A stretch of DNA of 38,648 nt, from assembly GCA_029007985.1 (NCBI GenBank), contig JAQXIW010000033.1:1-38648 (forward strand). The letters are read 5' to 3'. The position numbers were made by a program, and so were the translations under genes. Positions within the stretch are counted from its first letter, which is position 1. Each line of letters starts with the position of its first letter. Below the pieces are notes generated by a model. It searched no databases, was not told the origin of the DNA, and worked only from the letters and a program-made list of their open reading frames with translations. This DNA comes from Oscillospiraceae bacterium (GTDB lineage Bacteria > Bacillota > Clostridia > Oscillospirales > Ruminococcaceae). Below are positions 15,690-24,507 of this stretch, in pieces.

Positions 15690-16973
15690 TCAAAAATATA
15701 TTTTTGCTACGCCTTTGCCTCGAGCGTAGATTTCTTTGGCACATTCTTGTGCATTTTTTATTATTTCTTTTTCGTCAAATGAAAGTTTACCGTTTTCTTT
15801 GACAAATTTGCCGTTTATTATTACGTCGGTAATGTTTACAGACGGCACAGCTGAATATATTATTGCGGCAAGAGGATTGTAAACGGGGGACGAAGACAGA
15901 GTGTTCAAATCAAATATGTTCAAATCTGCGCTGTAGCCTTTGGCGATAACCCCGGAATTAAACGACAGATATTTGTGCCCGTTCATAAGAAGTTTCCACA
16001 TTTGTTTCAATGTGAACCCTCTTGCATTGTCATTGAACTTGCCTATGAGTGCAAACAGCCTAATCTGTTCAAGCACATCGACGGAGTTTGATGACGCACA
16101 TCCGTCGTTGCCGGCGGCGAGATTCAATTTGTCGGCATATTTCCAAAGATTTCCTTCTCCCATGCCGAGCTTCATATAAGTCTTAGGCGAAACGGCAAAA
16201 ACAGTGTCGTTATTGAGATATTTAATGTCTTCTTCTTCAATCCACAGACCATGACCTACTATGCAAGGCACATCAAAAATACCGTTTTCACGGCAGACCT
16301 CAAACGGCGTTTTTCCGCCGTGGTTTTCACGGCTTTGCTTTACCTGAATTTCTGTTTCGCCGACATGGATGTGAACGCCGACGCCGATTTCCTTTGCTTT
16401 ATCGGATATCTGTTTTAACACGGCAGGCGAGTTTAGATACGGCGAATGAGGGCCGAGACGGGGAGCAATATATTCGTCGTCTTTGAAATCGGAAATGAAT
16501 TTTTCCGCTACGGCAAGCTCGTCCGTACAGTCGCCGGAAAATCCGTATATCGTATATGCAATATCCGCTTTTATTCCTATCTCTTTGGCTGCCTTTGCTA
16601 TCAATTCGCCGTTGAAATAATGGTCGGCAAAACAGGTGATACCGTTGTTGACCATTTCGGCACAGGATAGTTTTGCGCCCCAATAAATGTCATTGTCCTG
16701 CATTTTGCTTTCATAAGGCCAAAGTTCCTTGTTAAACCAGTCGTCAATGTGGACATCTTCGGCTATTCCCTTAAAAATATTCATGGGACTGTGGTTGTGC
16801 ATTGAGGCAAAACCCGGCGTTATAAACTTGCCGGTGCAGTCAACTGTTTTGTCGGCGGATTCCGAAATGTTTTCTGCCACCTCTGCAAACATGCTGTCGA
16901 CAATTAAAATGTCCGCCTTGTAAACATCGCCGTTTTCATTGATGACAGAGCCGTTTTTCAATAAAATCTTCAT
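15690..16973 (-). CDS. Amidohydrolase of the MTA/SAH deaminase-like family
   Basis: The 427-residue metal-dependent hydrolase has the N-terminal composite domain, then the metal motif H59-N-H61 (SMHNHSPMN). GPHSPYL, HIHVGETE, VGHGLWI and AGNDGCASSN follow, supplying the other His and Asp ligands in family order. The HxGETE and GNDGxxSSN patterns match the group that deaminates S-adenosylhomocysteine, methylthioadenosine or adenosine. The exact substrate remains open, and atrazine-type or guanine deaminases are relatives. It follows the DUF218 gene by 11 nt and precedes the GNAT gene by 9 nt, so the three are one operon. Confidence 0.85.
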   Translation of the reverse strand: MKILLKNGSVINENGDVYKADILIVDSMFAEVAENISESADKTVDCTGKFITPGFASMHNHSPMNIFKGIAEDVHIDDWFNKELWPYESKMQDNDIYWGAKLSCAEMVNNGITCFADHYFNGELIAKAAKEIGIKADIAYTIYGFSGDCTDELAVAEKFISDFKDDEYIAPRLGPHSPYLNSPAVLKQISDKAKEIGVGVHIHVGETEIQVKQSRENHGGKTPFEVCRENGIFDVPCIVGHGLWIEEEDIKYLNNDTVFAVSPKTYMKLGMGEGNLWKYADKLNLAAGNDGCASSNSVDVLEQIRLFALIGKFNDNARGFTLKQMWKLLMNGHKYLSFNSGVIAKGYSADLNIFDLNTLSSSPVYNPLAAIIYSAVPSVNITDVIINGKFVKENGKLSFDEKEIIKNAQECAKEIYARGKGVAKIYF

Positions 16974-16984
16974 AGTTTTCTCCG

Positions 16985-17728
16985 TTAGTAATTTAGTATA
17001 AGTGTAGCCAGCACGGCGCAGATTTCTCTGAGCATTGCCGGAATAAATACGATTATATCCGTTTTGACAGGGAGTTTATGTACCTGTACGAATCCGCTTC
17101 GTACGGCGTTAATGTATGACCTGTATATGTGAAAGTTGCTTGTTACAAATGCAATGGAGCTATATTCTTTGCCGTTTTCTTCCAGCAACTTTAACGAATA
17201 TTCAAAATTTTGTCTTGTGTTTTCTGATTTGTCTTCGCACAGTATTGAACTTTCCGGTATTCCGTTTTTTATAAGATATGCTTTCATACTCTCGCTCTCG
17301 GTTATTTTTGCTCTTTTGTCGTATCCGCCCGTGACTATGATTGTGCAGTCGGAGTTGTTACCGTAATATTCTATACACCCGTCAAGTCGCAGTTTTAGCG
17401 ATTCGGTCGGGTAGCCGTCCTCTTTTAAGCCGCAGCCCAGCACTATAAGAACATCTTCATCGAAAGTGACGCTGTTTTTCGATTTATACATTATAAAACA
17501 GGAAAACAGCATAACAAACGACATTCCGACAATAAAACAAATTTTCATAATTTTCGGAAATCCTTTCCTTGTGATTTCTTTCAGCTTATCATAAAACACG
17601 GCAATGATGATAAAGGCCACCGACAGCAAAACCATTATGTAAAGTCCCAAGGTTATGCTTTTTCTGTATATTAAAACAGCGGTATCGGCGGAAAGAGCAA
17701 TGCCGATTACAAAGAAAAAATATCTCAT
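16985..17728 (-). CDS. YdcF/SanA-type DUF218 membrane protein
   Basis: The 247-residue protein has about three N-terminal membrane segments (residues ~1-85). A DUF218 domain follows: VLIVLGCGLKEDGYPTES, IIVTGGYDK, the ESESMKAYLIKNGIP segment, EDKSENTRQNFEYS and VTSNFHIYRS. A hydrophobic C-terminal tail closes it. DUF218 proteins (ElyC, SanA, YdcF) act in envelope maintenance or polyprenyl-linked glycan metabolism in other bacteria, but the chemistry is unclear. It is the first gene of the operon with the amidohydrolase and GNAT. An extended -10 box (TGTTATAAT) lies about 30 nt upstream on the minus strand. Confidence 0.83.
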   Translation of the reverse strand: MRYFFFVIGIALSADTAVLIYRKSITLGLYIMVLLSVAFIIIAVFYDKLKEITRKGFPKIMKICFIVGMSFVMLFSCFIMYKSKNSVTFDEDVLIVLGCGLKEDGYPTESLKLRLDGCIEYYGNNSDCTIIVTGGYDKRAKITESESMKAYLIKNGIPESSILCEDKSENTRQNFEYSLKLLEENGKEYSSIAFVTSNFHIYRSYINAVRSGFVQVHKLPVKTDIIVFIPAMLREICAVLATLILNY

Positions 17729-17839
17729 TAAAATCTCCGGAATTGATATGGGTTTATTATAACATATTTCGGAAAATAAGTCATTTTTTTATTGAAATAT
17801 AAGCATTTACATAATAAAATAGACGGGAGGTGTATGAAA

Positions 17840-18562
17840 ATGACAGAGAAAATAGAACAACTTCAATCAATTATTGATAAATCGGACAATATTGTTTTCT
17901 TTGGGGGCGCAGGCGTTTCGACTGAAAGTAATATTCCGGACTTTCGCTCAACCGACGGGATTTACAACCAAAAATATAAATATCCGCCGGAGATTATATT
18001 GAGCCACGATTTCTTTGAGGCAAAGACCGAAGAATTCTATGAATTTTACAAAGACAAAATGCTTTATCTCGACGCAAAGCCGAACAAAGCTCATCTATGG
18101 CTTGCAAAAGCCGAAAGGGCAAAAAAAGTATCAACGGTCATTACACAGAATATTGACGGTTTACATCAAAAGGCCGGCAGTAAAAGAGTATTTGAACTGC
18201 ATGGTACTGTGCACAGAAATTACTGTCAAGAATGTTTCAAATGTTATGATGCGGAATATGTCAAAAACAGCACAGGTATCCCGAGATGCGAGTGCGGGGG
18301 TATATTAAAACCGGATGTTGTACTCTATGACGAATCACTTGACCCATACATATACACAAGCGCACTAAGAAGCGTAGAATCCTCCGATACTTTAATAATA
18401 GCGGGTACATCTCTGACTGTTTACCCTGCGGCATCACTTGTGGATCATTTTTGCGGCAGATATCTTGTGCTTATCAACAGGGACGCAACGCCGAAGGACA
18501 GTTTGGCGGATTTGGTGATACACGGCAGCGTAGGGGAAATATTGGATAAGATAAACATATAA
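17840..18562 (+). CDS. Sir2-family NAD-dependent protein deacylase (sirtuin)
   Basis: The protein of about 240 residues has all sirtuin motifs: GGAGVSTESNIPDFRS for NAD binding, TQNIDGLH, the catalytic His in ELHGTVH, and a zinc site of two Cys pairs (YCQEC and RCECGG). AGTSLTVYPAA and INRDATP follow. It removes acyl groups from lysines using NAD. The ribosome binding site GGGAGG (17825-17830) is 9 nt from the ATG at 17840; an ATG at 17834 with a 3-nt spacer is the alternative. It lies between a divergent membrane-protein operon and prfC. Confidence 0.93.
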   Translation: MTEKIEQLQSIIDKSDNIVFFGGAGVSTESNIPDFRSTDGIYNQKYKYPPEIILSHDFFEAKTEEFYEFYKDKMLYLDAKPNKAHLWLAKAERAKKVSTVITQNIDGLHQKAGSKRVFELHGTVHRNYCQECFKCYDAEYVKNSTGIPRCECGGILKPDVVLYDESLDPYIYTSALRSVESSDTLIIAGTSLTVYPAASLVDHFCGRYLVLINRDATPKDSLADLVIHGSVGEILDKINI

Positions 18563-18568
18563 AAATTA

Positions 18569-18597
18569 TTGTAAATAATATATATTTATGATAAAAT
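18569..18597 (+). promoter_or_regulatory. prfC promoter
   Basis: TTGTAA (18569-18574), a 17-nt spacer and TAAAAT (18592-18597) sit 7 nt after the Sir2 stop. A CGGAGG ribosome binding site precedes the GTG start of prfC. Confidence 0.55.
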
Positions 18598-18645
18598 AAA
18601 TTGTTTGTAATTTATTTAGTTATTTAGATTTATTCGGAGGTTTTC

Positions 18646-20238
18646 GTGTCAGATTTTTTGAATCAGATTGAAAAAAGAAGAACGTTTGCCATAATATCCC
18701 ACCCGGACGCCGGTAAGACAACCCTTACCGAAAAATTGCTTCTCTACGGAGGTGCAATTCAACAGGCCGGTATAGTAAAGGGTAAAAAAGGGACAAAGCG
18801 GGCTACATCCGACTGGATGGATATAGAAAAGGAGCGCGGTATTTCCGTCACTTCATCTGTTATGCAATTTAACTATGACGGTTATTGCGTAAATATTCTG
18901 GACACACCGGGCCACCAGGACTTTTCCGAGGACACATACCGTACCCTTATGGCCGCGGACAGCGCGGTTATGGTAATTGACGCGGCAAAAGGCGTTGAGG
19001 CCCAGACGATAAAGCTTTTCAAAGTATGCACTTTGAGACATATTCCGATTTTTACTTTCATAAACAAAATGGACAGAGATTCAAGAGATCCGTTTGAACT
19101 TATGGAGGAAATCGAGAAAATTCTCGGAATACAGACCTATCCTATAAACTGGCCGATAGGCTCGGGCAAGGATTTCAAAGGCGTGTATGACAGACAGAAA
19201 AAAGAAATACTCGCTTTTGAAAGCGACGGTAAAGTCGGCGTAAAACAGGCTATCGCAAAGAGTGCAAAGTTGGGAGATCCGAACCTGGACAGCCTTATCA
19301 CAGCCCCGTTGCACGAAACACTCGCAATGGATATAGAACTGCTTGACGGCGCGTCATACGAATTTGACAGAGAGCGGATAAATACCGGCCGTTTAAGCCC
19401 TGTGTTTTTTGGCTCGGCTCTGACGAATTTCGGCGTTGAACCGTTTATAAAGGAATTCCTTGCGCTCACCACACCTCCTCTTGCGAGACATTCGGATATG
19501 GGTATGATAGACCCGATGAACGATGACTTTTCCGCATTTGTTTTCAAAATACAAGCCAACATGAACAAGGCTCACAGAGACAGAATTGCCTTTATGAGAA
19601 TAGTCAGCGGTAAATTTGAAAGAGGTATGGAAGTTAAGCACATTCAGGGCGGCAAAAAGGTGCGACTTTCACAGTCTACTCAGCTTATGGCGTCGGATCG
19701 CGAAACTGTAGACGAGGCTTTTGCCGGTGACATCATAGGCATTTTTGACCCGGGTATCTTCTCGATAGGGGACACGATAACCACGTCAAAAAATAACTTC
19801 AAATTTGACCCGATACCTACATTCGCCCCGGAACATTTTGCAAGAATCACCCAGGTCGACACAATGAAAAGAAAACAGTTTGTCAAGGGTATGGAGCAAA
19901 TTGCTCAGGAGGGCGCAATTCAAATATTCAGAGAGATAGGCGGCGGCTATGAAGAGGTAATCGTCGGCGTTGTAGGCGTGCTTCAGCTTGAAGTTTTAGA
20001 GCACAGACTGAAAACAGAATACAGTGTAGATATCAGAATACAGACCTTGTCTTATCAGTATATAAGATGGATTGAAAATGAAGAAATCAACCCAAAAGCT
20101 CTGAATATCACAAGCGATACAAAGCTTTTGGAGGATTTCAAAGAGAGAAAGCTTCTTCTCTTTACAAGTCAATGGAATATCAACTGGGCAACAGAAAAGA
20201 ATCCGGATTTGAAACTTGTTGACGTAGCACAAAATTGA
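18646..20238 (+). CDS. prfC: Peptide chain release factor 3
   Basis: The 530-residue translational GTPase has G1 SHPDAGKTT, switch II DTPGHQDFSED and G4 NKMDRDS. The characteristic RF3 parts are the WPIGSGKDFKGVYD segment and GVVGVLQLEVLEHRL in domain III. The length is that of RF3, shorter than EF-G because domains IV and V are absent. It recycles class I release factors after peptide release and acts in post-peptidyl-transfer quality control. The start is GTG with a strong CGGAGG site 6 nt upstream. It is a single-gene unit followed by a bipartite hairpin. Confidence 0.96.
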   Translation: MSDFLNQIEKRRTFAIISHPDAGKTTLTEKLLLYGGAIQQAGIVKGKKGTKRATSDWMDIEKERGISVTSSVMQFNYDGYCVNILDTPGHQDFSEDTYRTLMAADSAVMVIDAAKGVEAQTIKLFKVCTLRHIPIFTFINKMDRDSRDPFELMEEIEKILGIQTYPINWPIGSGKDFKGVYDRQKKEILAFESDGKVGVKQAIAKSAKLGDPNLDSLITAPLHETLAMDIELLDGASYEFDRERINTGRLSPVFFGSALTNFGVEPFIKEFLALTTPPLARHSDMGMIDPMNDDFSAFVFKIQANMNKAHRDRIAFMRIVSGKFERGMEVKHIQGGKKVRLSQSTQLMASDRETVDEAFAGDIIGIFDPGIFSIGDTITTSKNNFKFDPIPTFAPEHFARITQVDTMKRKQFVKGMEQIAQEGAIQIFREIGGGYEEVIVGVVGVLQLEVLEHRLKTEYSVDIRIQTLSYQYIRWIENEEINPKALNITSDTKLLEDFKERKLLLFTSQWNINWATEKNPDLKLVDVAQN

Positions 20239-20264
20239 TGATAATATAAATATAATAATGAGAG

Positions 20265-20313
20265 GGCAGACAACCGTGCATACGCAAAAATGTTGTGTAT
20301 GAGGCAGTCTGTC
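20265..20313 (+). terminator. Bipartite hairpin terminator after prfC
   Basis: The outer stem GGCAGAC (20265-20271) pairs with GTCTGTC (20307-20313, one G-U), followed by TTTTTG. The inside holds a second stem, CATACGCA with TGTGTATG. It terminates prfC, or attenuates the GH13 gene that starts 21 nt later. Confidence 0.55.
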
Positions 20314-20334
20314 TTTTTGTATATGAGGTGAACT

Positions 20335-22014
20335 ATGATATTAGAAAAAGAAAAGAATTGGTGGCAAAATATATCTGTCTATCAGATATATCCAAAGAGC
20401 TTTTACGATTCAAACGGCGACGGTTACGGCGATATTAACGGCATAAGAGAGAAATTGCCGTATATTAAATCTCTCGGTGTAGACGCTGTCTGGGTGTGCC
20501 CGTTTTTCAAAAGTCCGCAGGCAGACAACGGATACGATGTTGCCGACTATTGCTCGACAGACCCTATTTTCGGCAGGACGGAGGATGTACTGGCACTTAT
20601 CGACGAATGTCACAACATCGGATTGAAATTCATAATGGACTTTGTGGGTAACCATACCTCCGATGAGCATGAATGGTTTCAAAAAGCTCTTGCGGGCGAT
20701 GAAAAATACATGGAATACTATTATTTCAGAGACGGCAAAAACGGCAAAGAGCCGTGCAACTGGGCAAGTGTATTCGGAGGCAGCGCGTGGGAATATGTGC
20801 CGTCCCTTGACAAATATTATCTGCACACCTTCCACAAAAAACAGCCGGATTTGAATTGGAACAACAAAGAGGTTGTCGATGAAATCATTTCTGTTATGAA
20901 ATGGTGGGCGGAAAAAGGCGTGGACGGTTTCAGACTTGACGCATTTAATTATCTCGACAAAGACTTGTCATTCCCGGATGTAGAAGTACCTGGGGGCGAA
21001 AAATACGGATTCGGCAGCCGGCACTATGCCTGCCGTCCTCTTGTCAACGATCACTATCGCAGATTGAACAGAGAGGTGTTTGAGCCATATAACCTGATGA
21101 CCGTGGCCGAAGTGGCCTATGCCGGCGCGGACACCGTCAGAGAATACACGGGAAAAGACCGCCGCGAAATAAATATGGCGTATATGTTTGATATGCTGGA
21201 TTTTGACCAGGAGATGTTTGATAAATTTTCTCCGCTGCCTTTTAACGCAAAAGCATTCAGAGACTGTATTTTCAACTGGCAGAAAGAGCTGTCCGATGAC
21301 GGCAGAATGGCGCTTTTCATCTCAAACCACGACCAGCCGAGAAGCGTATCGAGATTCGGCAACGATGGGGAATACCGTGAAAAATGCGCCATGATGAACG
21401 CCAACACAATGTATATGCTCAGCGGCACACCTTACATTTTTGAGGGCGAAGAAATAGGAATGACAAATCTTGATTATACCGATATTTCGGATTTCAGAGA
21501 TGTCGAAGTATTCAATGTCTATGAGGAAAAGGTAATCAAAAAAGGCGAGCCGAAAGAAAAATGGATATCTCTCTTTAACCGCAGAAGCCGTGATAACGGC
21601 AGAAGCCCGATGCAATGGAATTCGAACGAAAATTCGGGATTTACAAAAGGGGAGCCGTGGATGAGAGTAAACGGCAACTACAAGACAATAAATGTAGAAA
21701 ACTGCGAAAAAGACGAAAAGTCGGTTTTGAATTTTTACAGAAAATTATTGTCCGTCAGAAAATCTTTGAAAAGCATCCAATACGGAAAAACAACTCCTTT
21801 TGCCCTTGAAAATGAAGGCTGTATTTGTTATTTGAGGGAATATGAGGGAGAAATCACTGTAAGTGTAAATAACTTTACAGATAAAAACACGGCCATTTCG
21901 CTACCAAAAGGACGATTTGAAGTATTGCTTTCCAACTATTTCGACAAAACTTCCGCAGAAGGCGAGATAACACTCAGACCATACGAATCAATTACTGCAG
22001 TAAGGACAAAATAA
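20335..22014 (+). CDS. GH13 alpha-glucosidase / oligo-1,6-glucosidase
   Basis: The 559-residue glycoside hydrolase has the GH13 (subfamily 31-like) landmarks: IYPKSFYDSNGDGYGDINGI, region I DFVGNHTSDEH, nucleophile D202 in GFRLDAFNY, acid E259 in TVAEVAY and D333 in NHDQPRSVSRFG. It has the SPMQWNSNENSGFT segment seen in oligo-1,6-glucosidases and trehalose-6-phosphate hydrolases. The residue after the nucleophile, which influences alpha-1,4 versus alpha-1,6 preference in this group, is Ala, so specificity is undecided. No signal peptide is present, so it acts on imported oligosaccharides. A GAGGTG ribosome binding site precedes ATG. No sugar transporter is adjacent. Confidence 0.92.
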   Translation: MILEKEKNWWQNISVYQIYPKSFYDSNGDGYGDINGIREKLPYIKSLGVDAVWVCPFFKSPQADNGYDVADYCSTDPIFGRTEDVLALIDECHNIGLKFIMDFVGNHTSDEHEWFQKALAGDEKYMEYYYFRDGKNGKEPCNWASVFGGSAWEYVPSLDKYYLHTFHKKQPDLNWNNKEVVDEIISVMKWWAEKGVDGFRLDAFNYLDKDLSFPDVEVPGGEKYGFGSRHYACRPLVNDHYRRLNREVFEPYNLMTVAEVAYAGADTVREYTGKDRREINMAYMFDMLDFDQEMFDKFSPLPFNAKAFRDCIFNWQKELSDDGRMALFISNHDQPRSVSRFGNDGEYREKCAMMNANTMYMLSGTPYIFEGEEIGMTNLDYTDISDFRDVEVFNVYEEKVIKKGEPKEKWISLFNRRSRDNGRSPMQWNSNENSGFTKGEPWMRVNGNYKTINVENCEKDEKSVLNFYRKLLSVRKSLKSIQYGKTTPFALENEGCICYLREYEGEITVSVNNFTDKNTAISLPKGRFEVLLSNYFDKTSAEGEITLRPYESITAVRTK

Positions 22015-22018
22015 TATT

Positions 22019-22049
22019 AAAACAGCGGTGGTCAAACCACCGCTGTTTT
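22019..22049. terminator. Bidirectional terminator (14-bp stem)
   Basis: AAAACAGCGGTGGT (22019-22032) pairs with ACCACCGCTGTTTT (22036-22049) around a CAA loop. It separates the GH13 gene from the convergent acyl-ACP cassette. Confidence 0.9.
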
Positions 22050-23026
22050 TATCCTAAATTTTTTCTGTCTTGGTCTCCGTCCGCGCGGAACATAGTGAAA
22101 TTTTCCGTATTGGAAGTGAAAAAATAGTAGTCAATATTCTTTTGTAAAAGAGGATTCAGATAGTTTGGTAGTATCACTTCATCACCGATTCTCTTAGTAA
22201 ATCCGGCGTCTTCACCGTTTACTCCGTAGCAATACATATCACAGTATTCACAGTCATATTCTGCCATAAGCTCATCTATATATCCCGATAAAAGTTTGAA
22301 ATTATCTTTTTCTCCGATATAGTCCACAAGCCTCAGCACATGTCCTTCCTCCGATTCGTTTACTCTGAAGATGACAAGTGAAACAGCTTCACAGTCTTTT
22401 TCAACCGTAAAAACCTTATATTCGTAATGCGGATAATTGAAATATCTTTTTTCGATATACCAAAAATCTTTTTCAGGCTTTAAGTGAGCAGGTATCACAA
22501 AACATTTTTTTATTGATTCAATAGCAAAATGTTGTTTCAAAGCCGTGTTTTCAATTTTTTTGCTCATCGGAATATCTGAGTCGTTTGGCACGGCGATTTT
22601 GTAAACATCTCTTTTTGCAAGTCGGTAGTAATGAGACAGTTTATCCGGGTGATAGCCTAAAAAAGTATAGAACGGCATTGTGTTCTTTCGGATATTGTTA
22701 CAGGAAATCACACTTGCACCCGTCAAATCCTTAATTGCGCCCATCAGCTGTAAACCGACGCCGTTTTTTCCTTTTTTTGCACACCATATTGAAATCCAAA
22801 TATCGCTGTTTCTGTTTTGACTGCATTTTATGTAGCCGCATACAGCAAATACTTCGCCATTTTCAATCCAGGCGTAGAAATTTGTCATATCTCCGTCGGC
22901 ATAGTAGTAGTTAAATAAAGTATCGTTATTTACCAGAGGATGGTTGCTGCCCCAGTTATCGTTAAGAAAATCGACGATAAGATTTTTTTCGCTCATTGAA
23001 ATTCGTTTGATATTATTCAATGACAC
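22049..23026 (-). CDS. GNAT-like acyltransferase of the acyl-ACP cassette
   Basis: The N-terminal half of this 325-residue protein is GNAT-like: SDIWISIWCAKKGKNGVGLQLMGAI carries the K-N-G-V-G loop, followed by NTMPFYTFLGY. The C-terminal half (~170-325) has a second domain of similar style and ends in MFRADGDQDRKN, a tail I associate with acyltransferases of surface-polysaccharide loci. I infer transfer of an acyl group, perhaps from the cassette's ACP, to an amino-sugar or similar acceptor; no direct evidence shows this. The start is GTG behind GGGGGGAA, overlapping the SDR stop by 14 nt. It is the last gene of its unit. Confidence 0.7.
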   Translation of the reverse strand: MSLNNIKRISMSEKNLIVDFLNDNWGSNHPLVNNDTLFNYYYADGDMTNFYAWIENGEVFAVCGYIKCSQNRNSDIWISIWCAKKGKNGVGLQLMGAIKDLTGASVISCNNIRKNTMPFYTFLGYHPDKLSHYYRLAKRDVYKIAVPNDSDIPMSKKIENTALKQHFAIESIKKCFVIPAHLKPEKDFWYIEKRYFNYPHYEYKVFTVEKDCEAVSLVIFRVNESEEGHVLRLVDYIGEKDNFKLLSGYIDELMAEYDCEYCDMYCYGVNGEDAGFTKRIGDEVILPNYLNPLLQKNIDYYFFTSNTENFTMFRADGDQDRKNLG

Positions 23027-23744
23027 TTCCCCCCGTTACAGGCAGATTCACGCCCGTGATAAATCTGGCTTCTTCGCTGAGCAAGAAAGCCATTGCCGGC
23101 ACGACGTCGCCGACCTGTGCATTTCTTTTCATAGGGTGTTCGGCGGCGGCTTGCTCAACTATGAGATGAGAAGTCTCTGCAAGGAATTTTGTCTCAATCA
23201 TACTCGGCGATACGGCGTTTACCGTAATGCCGTATCCGGCGTAATCCGTAGCAAGGCTTTTCATTAAGCCGACGACTCCGCTTTTTGCGGCAATGTAGGC
23301 TGTTGTGTTTTTAGGCGGATTGGACAAAACATAGGAAGTGCCCATAAACAGAACTCGGCCGAATTTTGCCTTTGCCATTTTAGGCAGAATGCTTTTGCAT
23401 ATTTTTGCCGCAGATACAATCTGAACATTGATATCCGCCAAAAATCTGTCTTCGTCAAAATTTTTGAATTTGGTGTTTATAACTCTCAAAGCCGGCAAAT
23501 GCACAAAATGTGTAGGCACAAGACCTGTTTTTTCAATGTCGGCGACAAGGGAATCTATGGAGTACAGACTTGTCAAATTAACATCGTAGTAGTTATAGTC
23601 GATATTGTTTGCGTCACAGAATGCGGTAAGTTTTGCAGAGTCACCGAAACCTGTCAGTAAAAATTTGTCGCCCTCTTTTGCGACGGTTTTAATTAGCTCA
23701 AGTCCTAAATCGCTGGACGCGCCTGTAATCAGATATACGCTCAT
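23013..23744 (-). CDS. Short-chain dehydrogenase/reductase (FabG-like)
   Basis: The 243-residue SDR has the catalytic triad S137 (MGTSYV), Y150 and K154 (TAYIAAK), followed by the usual ITVNAVSPSMIETKF and a GVNLPVTGG ending. The cofactor loop is TGASSDLG (7-14) instead of TGxxxGxG, and the NNAG motif is replaced by HLPAL, so it is a divergent family member. It probably reduces a keto group or oxidises a hydroxyl on an ACP- or sugar-linked intermediate. Its ATG overlaps the MaoC stop by 4 nt (ATGA), so the two are translationally coupled. Confidence 0.86.
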   Translation of the reverse strand: MSVYLITGASSDLGLELIKTVAKEGDKFLLTGFGDSAKLTAFCDANNIDYNYYDVNLTSLYSIDSLVADIEKTGLVPTHFVHLPALRVINTKFKNFDEDRFLADINVQIVSAAKICKSILPKMAKAKFGRVLFMGTSYVLSNPPKNTTAYIAAKSGVVGLMKSLATDYAGYGITVNAVSPSMIETKFLAETSHLIVEQAAAEHPMKRNAQVGDVVPAMAFLLSEEARFITGVNLPVTGGSVIE

Positions 23745-24157
23745 TCTCTTACTCCTAACTGAATATTTGCCTTACATACTTTTTTACCGTTTTGATTAGT
23801 TATCACGCCTTTTACAAAAACCGTTTTGAAGGTGTCGTTTATTTCTGATATTTTACCGCTTACCGTCAATTTATCGCCCGGGTATACAGGCAGGGAAAAC
23901 TTGGTTTCCACCGAATGTAAAAGGCAGTGCTCGCCCGGTAAATATACGCCGGCAAGCGTGGAGAACATGCTGCCGAAAAGCATACCGTGACACACTCTGT
24001 TTTCAAATCCGTGAGCAACAGCGTATTCGCGACTGACGTGAATAGGGCTGACATCGTTTGTTATTTCAATGAATTTATCTATCATTTCCTCAGTGATGAC
24101 GGTTTCAAACTGCTCCGACATACCGACGGATAGGTCGGAAAACTTATAACTGTTCAT
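23741..24157 (-). CDS. MaoC-family hot-dog dehydratase/hydratase
   Basis: The 138-residue single hot-dog domain has the (R)-specific enoyl hydratase active-site pattern: D35 and H40 in TNDVSPIHVS, then the HGFENRVCHGMLFGSMFS helix. The family adds or removes water at a 2-enoyl thioester. With the adjacent SDR it could carry out reduction and dehydration of an ACP-bound acyl group, though no ketosynthase or enoyl reductase is present. A GAGAGG site precedes ATG. It opens the second transcription unit of the cassette. Confidence 0.88.
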   Translation of the reverse strand: MNSYKFSDLSVGMSEQFETVITEEMIDKFIEITNDVSPIHVSREYAVAHGFENRVCHGMLFGSMFSTLAGVYLPGEHCLLHSVETKFSLPVYPGDKLTVSGKISEINDTFKTVFVKGVITNQNGKKVCKANIQLGVRE

Positions 24158-24184
24158 AAAAACCTCTCAATATTTTATTTGTTT

Positions 24185-24214
24185 ATTATATCATAATTTT
24201 TGCGGTCTTATCAA
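24185..24214 (-). promoter_or_regulatory. Promoter of the maoC-SDR-GNAT unit
   Basis: On the minus strand TTGATA (24214-24209), an 18-nt spacer and TATAAT (24190-24185) with an upstream TG (extended -10) lie directly after the ACP terminator and about 30 nt before the MaoC start. Confidence 0.6.
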
Positions 24215-24219
24215 TAAAA

Positions 24220-24241
24220 AAGACGGAATAATATCCGTCTT
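24220..24241 (-). terminator. Terminator of the fkbH-ACP unit
   Basis: AAGACGGA (24220-24227) pairs with TCCGTCTT (24234-24241). On the minus strand the stem is followed by TTTTTATTG, 14 nt past the ACP stop. It splits the cassette into two transcripts. Confidence 0.75.
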
Positions 24242-24254
24242 AATTATCAAAATA

Positions 24255-24497
24255 TCAGCCGACAAGTCTCTGTACAAGGTCGACCATAGCCCCGACATTT
24301 TCCAAGCCGCTTACATCTGCAAGCCGGAATTTAATGCCGAAATTGTTCTCAATCGCCATTAAAAGATTGATTTGTTCAAGTGAATCCCAATCTTCGATAT
24401 CGTCTGCAGTTGTTTCGTCCGAGAGAACGATGCTCTCATCGTCAAAAACATCTCTGAATATTTCTGTCATTTTTTCGTAAATCCGATCTCTTGTCAT
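24255..24497 (-). CDS. Acyl carrier protein, dedicated
   Basis: This 80-residue acidic helical protein has the phosphopantetheine attachment site S39 in WDSLEQINLL. The motif is DSLEQ, not the DSLDxVE of the housekeeping AcpP, so it is a pathway-specific carrier. It lies 10 nt after the FkbH-like gene with an AAGGAG site. In known pathways FkbH-type proteins load a glyceryl group from 1,3-bisphosphoglycerate onto such an ACP, so this is the likely partner. It is the last gene of its transcript. Confidence 0.9.
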   Translation of the reverse strand: MTRDRIYEKMTEIFRDVFDDESIVLSDETTADDIEDWDSLEQINLLMAIENNFGIKFRLADVSGLENVGAMVDLVQRLVG

Positions 24498-24507
24498 ATA
24501 CAGCTCC

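Noticed and set aside
20239-20334. Riboswitch before the GH13 gene
   Set aside because: The hairpin directly follows prfC and ends in a T-run, which a terminator explains; no known aptamer core is seen.
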